DNA from: Gigantopelta aegis
Taxonomy: Eukaryota; Mollusca; Gastropoda; Neomphalida; Peltospiridae
Direction: 5' to 3'
NCBI RefSeq assembly: GCF_016097555.1
Contig: NC_054712.1
Location: 59,465,824 to 59,529,823 of the forward strand
DNA: 64,000 nt
Below, piece after piece: positions 55,017 to 64,000 of the stretch. The notes beneath the pieces are model-generated. The model searched no databases, was not told the DNA's origin, and saw only the letters and a program-made list of their open reading frames with translations. Every line of letters starts with the position of its first letter. Position 1 is the first letter of the stretch. The translations under genes and the position numbers were made by a program.

Positions 55017-56632
55017 CTAACTTTCTTAGAGATTTACAAATATGTACAAAGTTTAATGAAGGTAAATTATGTTGTCAAATCAGTCAGGTGATTCAGTGCG
55101 GTTTGCAAAAAAAAACAAAAAAAAAAACAATCAGATTGAACCAGAAATTAACTATCAGTTGAGTTTTCTTTAATAATTACATTTGTTTTAAATGGGTGTA
55201 GGAGTGAACAAGGCTTATATTGGGACAACTTTTGGTTTAGCCAATTTTCAGATATGTAGAATATTTCCTTAAAAATTATTAAAATGTGGTGTATTAAAGA
55301 ATATTTTATTATCCAAAGACTAAATGTTGTAACCACTTGGTATACAAATTGGATAATTTGGCAATGGACAGGGTGAGACGGGAGCAGGTCAACTCACCTC
55401 AGCCATTGTTCAACTTATATCATTACCATTTTATTAATTAAATATAACAATAGTTTAAGCAATAATGTGCCTTAAATATTGTTGAATATGCACACCAGTC
55501 GGAGTCCAAAAGCCGTGCCTGGTCATTCCTTTAAAGATATAAGTGACAAACTCACAAACATGGTTAAAATAGGCTTGACAGTTCATTCTAACTGATATTG
55601 GATCTCCCCAATATAAAACCATTTTAATAAGTGGTCGTAATAGCAGTTTCACTGTAATATTAATAAATAAAATGACACCAAAGTTGTAGATGTCCATTTT
55701 TAATTTTGTCACAATTATTTACGGACAGTAAAGTTTGGGACGAGTTGTCCAAATACTGGGGTGAGTTGACCAAACGCTGGAGTGATTTGGTAGGGAGCGA
55801 GTTGACCAGCATTCGGTGAGACCTGGGTAAACATTAATGTTTTTATTTTACGGCTATTAGAAGTAACTCACATTGATATATTAAAAAAAATCTTTTGGTC
55901 AATAAAAACAGCCATTATCCTCGGGGTGGACGGGGATAAAAATCAAGGATTCTTTTATAATGTCCTTATAAATAGTTTTTAAATACAATTCATATGGCAT
56001 TAATTTTTACTATTAGAGGTGTGTTTGATATAACTGAAATCAGACATCACTGAGATTTTATTGTTTAGATAGTTTATTTTGGTACATCTGAAGTGTTTCT
56101 GGTCATCTTGGTGTTTCTAATACCACGAAGTGTATTTTTTATATTTTTAAAATTGCATGTATCCATGAGAAGTAACAGCTATGGAGACAAGCTGTAGGAT
56201 TTTTTAAAAGGGTATTTCCCCGTTTCAACGTCACATACTTTGGATTCACTCTATTGTAACTTTATCCAAATGTGTTTTATAAAAATTGTTTGTAATATTT
56301 TGTGAATTTATCGATGTACAACAGTCACAATTTGTATAAAATCGCATAGTTATACAGTGAAAAAAACAAACCAAGTACTGTGTCCCAAAAATTAATAATG
56401 GATGACACCACTGGGGCGTTTGACAGCTTGAGCTAGCACATGTTTTGACTAATATCGTTGATACACCAAATATGGTTCTGTCCAATGTGTATCAAAATGT
56501 ATTGATCCGAATTTCGTTTCGCCGTTGACACACTGCCGCTCAATGCAGATTAATTCGGATCAGTCTGTTTCGGCTGATATACACCAAATACTTAGAAATT
56601 TATTCATGCAATTTATTTTCAAGCTTTTATTC

Positions 56633-57597
56633 AGTTAATGTTAAAGCACACTGTCCTGGACACACACACATCAGCAGACCAGTGCACCATGACTAGCATA
56701 TCAAAGACTGTGGTATATGCTATCCTGTCTGTGGGATGATGCATATGTAACGGGAATCCCTAGATCTCTGTGTATCTTAACCCGTTTATTAGTTTCCCAG
56801 ATTCAATGTATCTGATCTGGCTTTCAAGGTAGCTGTCTATGATAAAGAGTTCCACTAAGGTCTAGTGCAGAAGACGAAATAAAAACACAAAATTAACTAG
56901 TCAACTTTTATTCACACAAAACATTTATTAGGAATAAGATTACTTCAAACCTTTTATCCTACCCCAAACCTAACAATTTACACCTCGAAACTCCACACAA
57001 CCTAATAAACAAGACATGTTTGTAGCTCAGGCAAACATAGTACCTTTCTGCTGCAAACAAAATCACTATTACAAAACCACTGCTACCAAACCTAACACAG
57101 GACAGGACAAAAGACACAGTCTACTCAAACAGAATTTAGGCATGCATGGTACCTTTGGCTATCTCCCAAGTAAGACCTTGATATGTAGTACTTCCCCCTT
57201 AATATAGTCTACTCAGGACTTCTCAAAATAACAATCTTAAATAATTTAACTTTAATAATAATAATAATTCAGCCAATGCTTAATTAATACCCAACTTAAT
57301 CTACACTAATTACAAAATATATTACCAAATTACAATACCCAAAATATTACCAAATCAACAAATCTATATCCCATATAATAAAACATTAATTATTAAAAGA
57401 ATAAATCCATATCACCTATTTTCAACACAACTTAATTCCGTTTCCCTTACACATATAAAAGATCCCTAGCTGAAAGGAAAATATAGTGGGTTTCTTCTCT
57501 AAGACTACATGTCAAAAGTACCAGATGTTTCACATTCAGTAGCCAAAGATGAATAAATCAATGTGCTGTAGTGGCATCATTAAACCAAAAACATTAT
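56633..57597. mobile_element. Same palindromic repeat, split by a solo LTR
   Basis: The left part (to 56745) has GTGGTATATGCTATCCTGTC; the right part (from 57456) has AAAAGATCCCTAGCTG, ATGTTTCACATTCAGTAGCC and AATAAATCAATGTGCTGTAG. Together they make one diverged copy of the repeat at 54768 with an insert between. Confidence 0.7.
56746..57451. repeat. Solo LTR (706 bp) with CATA target duplication
   Basis: Starts TGTAACGGGAA and ends TTCCGTTTCCCTTACA, inverted TGTAA/TTACA borders. CATA occurs on both sides (56742 and 57452). No internal retroviral sequence is attached, so it is the usual recombination remnant of an LTR element. AATAAA lies inside. Confidence 0.8.
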
Positions 57598-57851
57598 ATA
57601 CATGTATGTCACTATATGTGATCTAAACCGACCTGAAGTGAACCTTATTTGCCAATGTACCACTGACACACCAGAATCCAAAATCGTACTGGCCCGTAAG
57701 TGTGCTGCTCAATCCACATACATTTGTAACTTGAGACCAAAACAGACTGACATGCTTTGGTACCCATATTTGGTGTGTCACGACCCATATCCTATCCGGA
57801 TCAAAACACATTGATCTGTTTTGAAGTTTGTCTGTCAACGGTATAAACGGT

Positions 57852-58045
57852 ACTCTGTCATTCAAAAGCTAGACATACATTTGGATGATTATGATCATGA
57901 AACATCGTGATTACCGGTATGATTATAACCATTCAAATGTCTGTCTAGCTTTTGAATGACAGAGTACTCGGGCTAGGCTAAATGATTAATAATGTTGTCG
58001 CTGATTGGATGAATTTGACCTCTAAAGTCCGAATACTTTGTTAAC
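57852..58045. repeat. Hairpin end family (GAGTACTCGGGCTAG)
   Basis: ACTCTGTCATTCAAAAGCTA and its reverse complement form arms of about 45 bp around CATGAAACATCGTGATTACC. The right side continues ACAGAGTACTCGGGCTAGGC, as at 7255 and 17045 (outer end of the foldback). The flank GAGGTCAAATTCATCCAATC occurs again, inverted, near 63500. Confidence 0.75.
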
Positions 58046-58885
58046 AAGTACAATAAATTACTCTCCTACTACCAGTAGATTTCCCCCATGTTTTGTCCAG
58101 ACAGAAATCTTGAAAAAACATTACAGTGACACATTTTCGACATACTACATGTATATGGTCACCTTTATCAAGTTCGATAAGATCTTCCAGGACAAAAAGT
58201 GTGTAATTTTGTCTCATAGCTAATTAATAAAATACTGCTCGTCTTTTCCCCCCCTTTCCCCCCTTTTTCCCCCCCTATTTCCCGTCAAATAACATACAAG
58301 GAAACAATAATGTGTAACAATTGTGATACGTACAAATGCACCACGTTTCGTATAGATCTGATGAAACATCGTGATATACCAGTATATCAGTTTATCGTTT
58401 TGCAGCACTAGTTTTTTCAACATACACAATATTTTCCACGAAATTGCCCATTTCGGCATCCTGTTAAAATTAAAGCCCTGGAAAAAATGATGGATTTTGT
58501 TGTATCCATGGCTGAAGTTCAATGATTTGTCTTTCAAATGCATACCGTGGTTTATTTTGATTTTTGTTCCCTGCATCACTATTTACCGGGAATATTAAAA
58601 CAGGCATCATCAATCTGCCCATGGATCTGTTTTGTGTATATGTACATACTATATATTTCTATTGGTAGTTAGAACAAATACTTAGCTTTCTTGACACCCA
58701 CTAGCTGATGTGTATTTTTATGTTGGGGTCTTGTCATTCATTCATTCATTCATTCATCCATTACACCTACTACATTTTGGGTATGAACAAGAAAGGAGAC
58801 CAAAAATAATTAGCTGTTTTTAATATTATTTTTAATATTTGTTGAAAAATGAAGCTGAAAATATTACTGTTTTACATATTTTTAG

Positions 58886-59078
58886 GTGTTAATAGCACTA
58901 AAAGAGAAAAATGCAGTGTTTAGGAAAAGATTGATCGATCTGTTTGAGCTGGAGCAGATGGAGGCCTGGTTTATGCGGATCAATCCACGCGGAGAAGTGC
59001 CAGTGTTGACGCATGGCGAGCATGTTTTCTGTGATTCTGATAGTATTATAAATTATATCGACAAAGAAATTAATCCAG
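58886..59078 (+). CDS. GDAP1: GDAP1-like gene, exon 2
   Basis: Enters after TTTTTAG in phase 0 and leaves at CCAG/GTGAGG in phase 1. It encodes VLIALKEKNAVFRKRLIDLF, EAWFMRINPRGEVPVLTHGE, HVFCDSDSIINYIDKEINP: the rest of the GST N-terminal domain, including the PWFMRLNSTGEVPVL-like block and the E/D-S dipeptide region of GDAP1. It joins exon 1 (SQK then V) exactly as in vertebrate GDAP1. Confidence 0.9.
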
Positions 59079-59330
59079 GTGAGGACATTTTTTTGAAACC
59101 TTCGATAGCCTTGCCCTTCCCATGCCTTGCCCTTCCCATTGATAAACATGTTTTACACTCGCCTATTAGTCAATCTTGCCTGTAAGTCCCAATCTCAAGC
59201 AATAAAATGTCAAATAAATTATTGACCCACTTATAAGTTGTCATAAAATTTTGCCAAAAACAGTGAAAAGTGCCGTACCAACATTTTCTGGTTATGCATA
59301 TTTTCATCTATACACACACACAGATATATA

Positions 59331-60828
59331 TACTCTTCAAAAGAAGAAACGCGAAACCACATTGTCGTAACATTTGGAGAATTGATTTAATTATTGAATG
59401 GTGAGTCCGATAATTACCAAATGTTGCAGGATTGTTCACAATTCACTCTAGTCCATTGTGAGTAAGTGATAGGACACACCACCAAGGTCAAGGTCATCTG
59501 GAGTCAATACCGGGTGTGGCCTCCGCGTGTGTTGACAACTGCCTGGCACCGCCTGCCCATTGAAGCAACCAGAGTACGGATGACGATCCGGGGGATGGTG
59601 GCCCACTCGGCCTGCAAGGCTGCTGCCAGCTCGGGCAGGGTCTGGGGCTGTGGTTGTCGCTGTCGGAGGCGTCGGTCCAACTCGTCCCATAGATGCTCAA
59701 TTGGGTTCAAATCCGGTGATATCGATGGCCAAGGAAGGACATTAATGTTGTTGTTCTGTAGGAAAGCCGTTGTGAGACGTGCTGTGTGAGGCCTGGCGTT
59801 GTCATGTTGGAACACTGCGTTGGCGTTGGCCATAACTGGAACGATGTGTGGCCGGAGGATCTGGTCAATGTAGCCCTGTGCATTCAGGTTGCCCTGCACG
59901 TGGACCAGGTCAGTTCTGCCAGTGTGTGAGATGGCTGCCCACACCATGACACTACCCCCGCCGAATCTGTCCACTTCCTGCACGCAGTTTGCCGCATAAC
60001 GTTCACCACGACGCCTATACACGCGACATCTTCCATCATGACGTCGGAGCAGAAATCGGGACTCGTCACTGAACCACACCTGTCTCCATCGCATTTGAGG
60101 CCATTGTCGATGAATCTGGCACCACTGCAGTCGGAGTCGACGGTGTTGTGGTGTTAAGATGACACCTCGAACTGGGAGTCTGGCACGAATTCCTACCTCA
60201 CGTAGGCGGTTCCGTACGGTCTGGTCGGATATCCTGCGCAAACCTGGTATTGCTGCGGCTGTGGAGGTGGCAGTAGTCAATCGTTCCCGAAGGTGGCGTA
60301 CCCGGATGTAGCGGTCCTGCCCGGGGGTAGTGACCCGTGGTCGACCGGATCTAGGGAGGTCACGTGTTGATCCATGTTGCTGGTAACGGTCCCACAGTCT
60401 GGAGATGGTGCTTGGGGACACATGGAATGCCCTGGCAACGGCCGTTCTGGATTCGCCTGCGTCTAGTCGGCCGATGGCATTGTTTCTCTGCGGTTCACTG
60501 AGACGTGGCATGTCCTGGATTGTCAACTGTCGGCCAGATACAGAGGCCAGGCAAGCGAACACCCTGCACTTTTATACTGTCGGTGTTCATGTTGCACGTG
60601 CAGACAACGCACGTGCAGTGGTGACATGGTTTGCACGTGGCTGCGTTTTTGCGAATATTCACATTTTGGAACTTTATTGTACAGTAGCTGCGTTTTATCG
60701 AATGTAACCGTGGGAATGTGTTTGGGACATGCAATGACCTTATATTCACAAAGCATGAACCGGTAGGAAACATAAAATCGGAGTTATAACCCATTTGTAC
60801 CCTTTTGCGTTTCTTTTTTTGAAGAGTA
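59331..60828 (-). mobile_element. Young Tc1-like transposon (copy B2) in GDAP1 intron 2
   Basis: TA, CTCTTCAAAAGAAGAAACGC on one side; GCGTTTCTTTTTTTGAAGAG, TA on the other. Nearly identical to 22587-24083, opposite orientation. It lies within a microsatellite whose left and right flanks (CATATTTTCATCTA, CACACAGATATATA) are duplicated on both sides. Confidence 0.95.
59504..60511 (-). CDS. Tc1-type DD34E transposase, intact (copy B2)
   Basis: 335 residues from the ATG at 60511 (MPRLSEPQRNNAIGRLD). It has the same domains as copy B1: helix-turn-helix, GRPR, WFSDESRF, FQHDNARPH, PDLNPIEHLW. By eye it differs at five residues: H/N in RNHAIGR, R/L in RARRPV, N/H in TPQNRR, T/A in LTTTFL and V/D in DELVRRL. 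Neither copy has a stop or frameshift. It is encoded antisense to GDAP1 inside its intron. Confidence 0.95.
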   Translation of the reverse strand: MPRLSEPQRNNAIGRLDAGESRTAVARAFHVSPSTISRLWDRYQQHGSTRDLPRSGRPRVTTPGQDRYIRVRHLRERLTTATSTAAAIPGLRRISDQTVRNRLREVGIRARLPVRGVILTPQHRRLRLQWCQIHRQWPQMRWRQVWFSDESRFLLRRHDGRCRVYRRRGERYAANCVQEVDRFGGGSVMVWAAISHTGRTDLVHVQGNLNAQGYIDQILRPHIVPVMANANAVFQHDNARPHTARLTTAFLQNNNINVLPWPSISPDLNPIEHLWDELDRRLRQRQPQPQTLPELAAALQAEWATIPRIVIRTLVASMGRRCQAVVNTRGGHTRY

Positions 60829-60856
60829 TATATATGTTTGAACATAGCATATTTTC

Positions 60857-60898
<42 letters not shown>

Positions 60899-61286
60899 AT
60901 ATATATATATGTTTGAACATAGCCAACAGTCTTTGAACGATTCATCCACCGCTATACTGCCCGAGTACTGGTACACATGAACTCCAATGTTAGTTTGTTG
61001 TTTCCTTCATTATTTTTGGAGCACTTTCCATATAGGGCTGCACTTTGTAATAACAGCAAATACTGCAGATGTTGGTTATTTTTATATATTAATTTTTTTT
61101 AATTTTGAATTTGTGTCAAGACTTCAGTTGACCTCCAATGCCATACCCAAACAAAAATGCATGCTTGTGGCTAGGTTGTCGCAAGGTAGTTACAAGCTTG
61201 TTACAAGGTAGTACAAGCAGTGCAAGCTAACATTTACTGATTTTAGCTCGCATAAGCCAGTCGGTAATTCTGAAAGCTTTCCGCAT

Positions 61287-61500
61287 GCATGATTTCATTT
61301 GTGCAAGCATGCACATCTTCAACTGGTCGAGCAGTCTGCAACAATGTTTTCATTTTTGCAAGCTGGCTTCATGCATATCTTCAGCTGTGCAAGCTGTCCG
61401 CTAGCATGTTTTCATTTTTGCAAGCTTGCTGCATGCATATCTTCAACTGAACAAGCTTCCTGCAAGCATGTCTCCACTTGTCCAAGCTTGCATAAGATTC
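61287..61500. repeat. Degenerate tandem repeat, about 60-bp unit
   Basis: About three to four units share TTTCATTTTTGCAAGCT, GCATGCATATCTTCA and ACTG..CAAGCT. A related GCAAGCTTGCGGGAAGCTCA occurs at about 62120. Confidence 0.6.
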
Positions 61501-61742
61501 CCCAAAAATTTCTTAGTTTGTATAGTTGAAATTGAACAGGTTGAACAAAAAAAACAACTATAAAATTCAGAACTTCTCACATGATTTATCAAATCCAATA
61601 GGAACAGTGGCTAAACAACCAAATATAATACATGTAACAGATTTAGATATTATTTACAATAATAATTAAAAAAACTAATTAATATTAATACATATATATG
61701 ATGATGTAATAGGGTTAAAACAGGATCATCTTATAATTATTG

Positions 61743-62100
61743 GATTTTCAATTGGCCCCCAAAATAATGGCATTGAGAGGATGACTTGCGCCATGTTTGA
61801 TTGAAATCTGCCTGGTGGAATTGCAGAAGACGTTGAAAATGTCTTTGCCAATCAGAGGCCAGGGTAGCCATCTTGGATTTTGAATCCGCCCAAAACATAA
61901 CAATACAGGTCCATGAGAGGATAGTTTGAACCAACTTTGATTAAAACCTGGATGGTGGAACTTGAAAAATATTTTTAATTGGCCTGAAAACTAAAAGCTA
62001 GATTTTAAATCAACCTAAAAAATAATACTACTTGGTCAGGGAATAATTTGGAATACATTTGGTTGAAATCTGCAAGTACATGGACCTTTAGAAGTCAAAA
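61743..62100. repeat. Degenerate tandem repeat, about 120-bp unit x 3
   Basis: Each unit has a GGATTTTGAAT/ATTTTCAATT start, then AATAAT/AACAAT, GAGAGGATAGTTTG or relatives, then TTTGATTGAAATCTGCCTGG or TTTGATTAAAACCTGGATGG. Clearly diverged. Confidence 0.55.
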
Positions 62101-62284
62101 ATGACTTAGTAAGCTTTTGGCAAGCTTGCGGGAAGCTCATGAGTTTAAGAATTATTTAGTGTATATGCCAATTCATTTATTCCCTTTTGACATAAAAAGA
62201 CTATACAAATAACATAAAAGATACAAATAACATAAAAGATAATCTAACTGTGTATATACATTTTAATATTTGTGTGATTTATAG

Positions 62285-62455
62285 ATATAAAACTGGTGCC
62301 TGCAGCAGATACAGATTTTGGAAAACAAATTGCCCATTTTCGTAAATTGCTCTTTGATTATAATATCGAATTGCTGACATTCGGAACAATCTTCCACCCT
62401 GAACTGATGCCAGAAAGTGTCCGAAATGCCTGCCTTTTAAGAAGTCAAACAAAAG
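62285..62455 (+). CDS. GDAP1: GDAP1-like gene, exon 3 (gene continues beyond the window)
   Basis: Enters after ATTTATAG in phase 1 and leaves at AAAG/GTAAGA in phase 1. It encodes DIKLVPAADTDFGKQIAHF, then RKLLFDYNIELLTFGTIFHP and ELMPESVRNACLLRSQTK, matching the vertebrate GDAP1 segment with YTHGCILHPEL and RIRSQ at the start of the alpha loop. The remaining exons (GST C-terminal domain and membrane tail) must lie to the right of the window. Confidence 0.88.
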
Positions 62456-62493
62456 GTAAGAACAAGACAAAAGTTTAAAACTCATTATGACAT

Positions 62494-62848
62494 CAGGGCT
62501 TCTAGATTATGGTAGCCCCACTCCTGTGGCTAGTGATATTCATTGTTGGGCTAGTAAATAACTACAATTGCCATGCCCAATGGCTAGTGTAAAACAAAAA
62601 TTGTCAAATGTTGCAGCTGAGTCTGTTTTGTAAATATGAATATACTGACCCCACTCCAACCCCTAATGTTAGTGTTTTTAAGCCTCTTTAGTATAGTCCC
62701 TCTGACATATCTGATTATTACTATTATTTGGTAAAATTTTATTAACTTAAAGTAAAGTAGGGCTAGTGAATTTTTGATCGTGGCTAGTACATTTTTTAAA
62801 TTACTGATCCCATGGCTAGTGGATTTTGCAAAAATTCTAGAAGCCCTG
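62494..62848. mobile_element. MITE (355 bp) with GACAT target duplication
   Basis: Inverted ends CAGGGCTTCTAGATT and AATTCTAGAAGCCCTG; GACAT on both sides (62489 and 62849). Internal GGCTAGTG phrases repeat. Non-coding. It lies just after GDAP1 exon 3. Confidence 0.8.
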
Positions 62849-64000
62849 GACATACATGTTGTATGAGGGCTTGAAATAGCAGCCTGCAAAAAATGAAAAG
62901 CAGTCCATTGTTTAGACAACGTAAGTGAAATGGAAGTCCACCTGCTAAAAGCACCAACAAATCACAGGTGATTTATCAAAAGACTGATGTGTGTGCAATT
63001 ATCTCATCTGTTATTTAGCTTGTGATTCTGTTATTATATTCTAATTCAATAATGCTCTACAATAATTCTCAGAGGTCCTAATGTTTCCACACACTGTATG
63101 TCCCAGACCCTCCACTCACATCATGCTGTCGTATTTCCAGCAGAACATATTTCTTTTGGCCTGCTGTTTATAAAAAAAATAACATGGAAGTGTCGTTAAG
63201 TGTTAAAGTTTATTTTGTTTAACAACACCACTGGAGCATATTGGTGGTGTTCTAATCAACACCTGTGTATGGAGTGTTATCGGGTGAATGTCCGAGTTCG
63301 ACTTTGTTGGCAAGAGGTCACACTGCTGGCATAAAATGTACTGAAATAAGCAATAATTGTATTTATTGTTGACCATTCAATGTAATGTATCCAATAATTA
63401 TAAAGGTCTTAAATATTAAAAATGTTTGCAATATTTTTGTTTTGTGGTGGTGAACAGAATGGCTACACCGGTTATTTCTGGAGCCATGCAGTACTGAGTA
63501 GAGGTCAAATTCATCCAATCATGCAGCGACAATGTTATTAATAGGTTAGCCTGCTCAAAGCTGTCAAATTCCCTAATGGTATCATCTATTAATTAGTATT
63601 TTTAATTTTGTGGACTACTGAATTATATTTTTTAATGTTTATTGTTCTGCATTCATTATTCATGATAAAAACATACAAACACCACCATGATGATAATTTT
63701 GTACACTGTTTGGCAAATATCACTTTTAAAATTTCAGTTTATGTACTATAAATCTTAAAATATTAGCTTTCTTAAAATTTAGCAAAATCCAAATAAGTGA
63801 CATGTTTGTTTGTTTGTTTGTTTGTTTTTTAAAGGGACAGAGCCTAGTTTTTAAACACTAAGGCATATTTTCCACCTAGATTCTAGTTTCAACCCGTAAA
63901 AATAGACACTAAGTTTGGTTAATTTACAAACATGTAACAAATTTGGATACAACAGAGTGAAACAAGAGTCTGTGACATTGAAATACCCTTAAAAATAGAC
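62849..64000. repeat. GDAP1 intron 3 part with repeat fragments
   Basis: AAAGTTTATTTTGTTTAACA and ACACCACTGGAGCATATTGG at about 63205 are one end of the mollusc palindromic repeat. GAGGTCAAATTCATCCAATC at about 63500 is an inverted match to the flank of the hairpin at 57852. A TGTT microsatellite lies near 63804-63826. No exon recognised. Confidence 0.5.

Larger units (their letters stand above)
54420..58885 (+). other. GDAP1 intron 1, repeat-filled
   Basis: Bounded by GTAAGT and TTTTTAG. It holds the palindromic repeat at 54768, a relative of the 98-bp unit near 55430-55530, a split repeat with solo LTR (56633-57597), a hairpin at 57852 and an ATTC microsatellite near 58735. No other gene seen. 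Confidence 0.75.
59079..62284 (+). other. GDAP1 intron 2, repeat-filled
   Basis: Holds the Tc1 copy (59331-60828), two CA microsatellite blocks around it, and degenerate tandem repeats at 61287-61500 and 61743-62100. Confidence 0.75.

Noticed and set aside
55365-55830. Possible MITE with GGTGAGTTGACC phrases
   Set aside because: The phrases recur in inverted and direct orientation, but no clear ends or target duplication could be fixed.
58220-58579. 119-residue minus-strand frame in GDAP1 intron 1
   Set aside because: Starts and ends in a C/T-rich tract, with no homology or splice context.

Overview
The window reads as nuclear DNA of a marine mollusc, probably a gastropod (inference). The clues are short dispersed repeats of a type I know from mollusc genomes (ends reading about TTTAACGACACCACTAGAGCACA), many Tc1/mariner, Harbinger and palindromic elements, GT-AG introns, and one host gene. 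The only host gene I can support is a GDAP1-like gene (ganglioside-induced differentiation-associated protein 1, GST fold) on the + strand from 54234 past the right edge. Exons lie at 54234-54419, 58886-59078 and 62285-62455, with matching phases.

Region by region: 1-8.2 kb is repeat-rich non-coding DNA (hairpins, a 70-bp tandem array, MITEs). 8.2-19.1 kb holds a broken Ty3/gypsy retrotransposon with long direct repeats, a second LTR-like end and a foldback element. 19.5-25.5 kb holds three Tc1-like transposons, one nested in another. 26.3-30.1 kb is a decayed Harbinger element with a MADF/BESS gene. 30.13-50.04 kb is a large Polinton/Maverick-class (adintovirus-like) fossil. 50.54-53.11 kb is a non-autonomous Harbinger element with TTA target duplications. 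53.5-64 kb is the GDAP1-like gene, its introns full of repeats, including a Tc1 copy almost identical at protein level to the one at 22.6 kb.

The Polinton is the most interesting part. Between inverted repeats of about 0.5 kb it carries PolB, a packaging ATPase, an adenain-like protease, a major capsid protein, a penton-like minor capsid protein, a small membrane protein, small basic proteins and a retroviral-type integrase. Three further genes look like host-manipulation or early functions: (i) a five-exon minus-strand gene near the left end, with a TATA box, an E2F-like site and a PLDLT motif next to a basic KRKR tract, recalling the CtBP-binding end of adenovirus E1A; (ii) a protein with two PC4 (Sub1) ssDNA-binding domains; (iii) a BIR-domain (inhibitor-of-apoptosis) protein. 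Genes (ii) and (iii) sit next to the right inverted repeat and share a TATA, initiator and leader layout that the left inverted repeat also carries. Parts of the element look open and parts broken. A G+C-rich tandem array and a truncated Tc1 are inserted between its PolB and ATPase genes.
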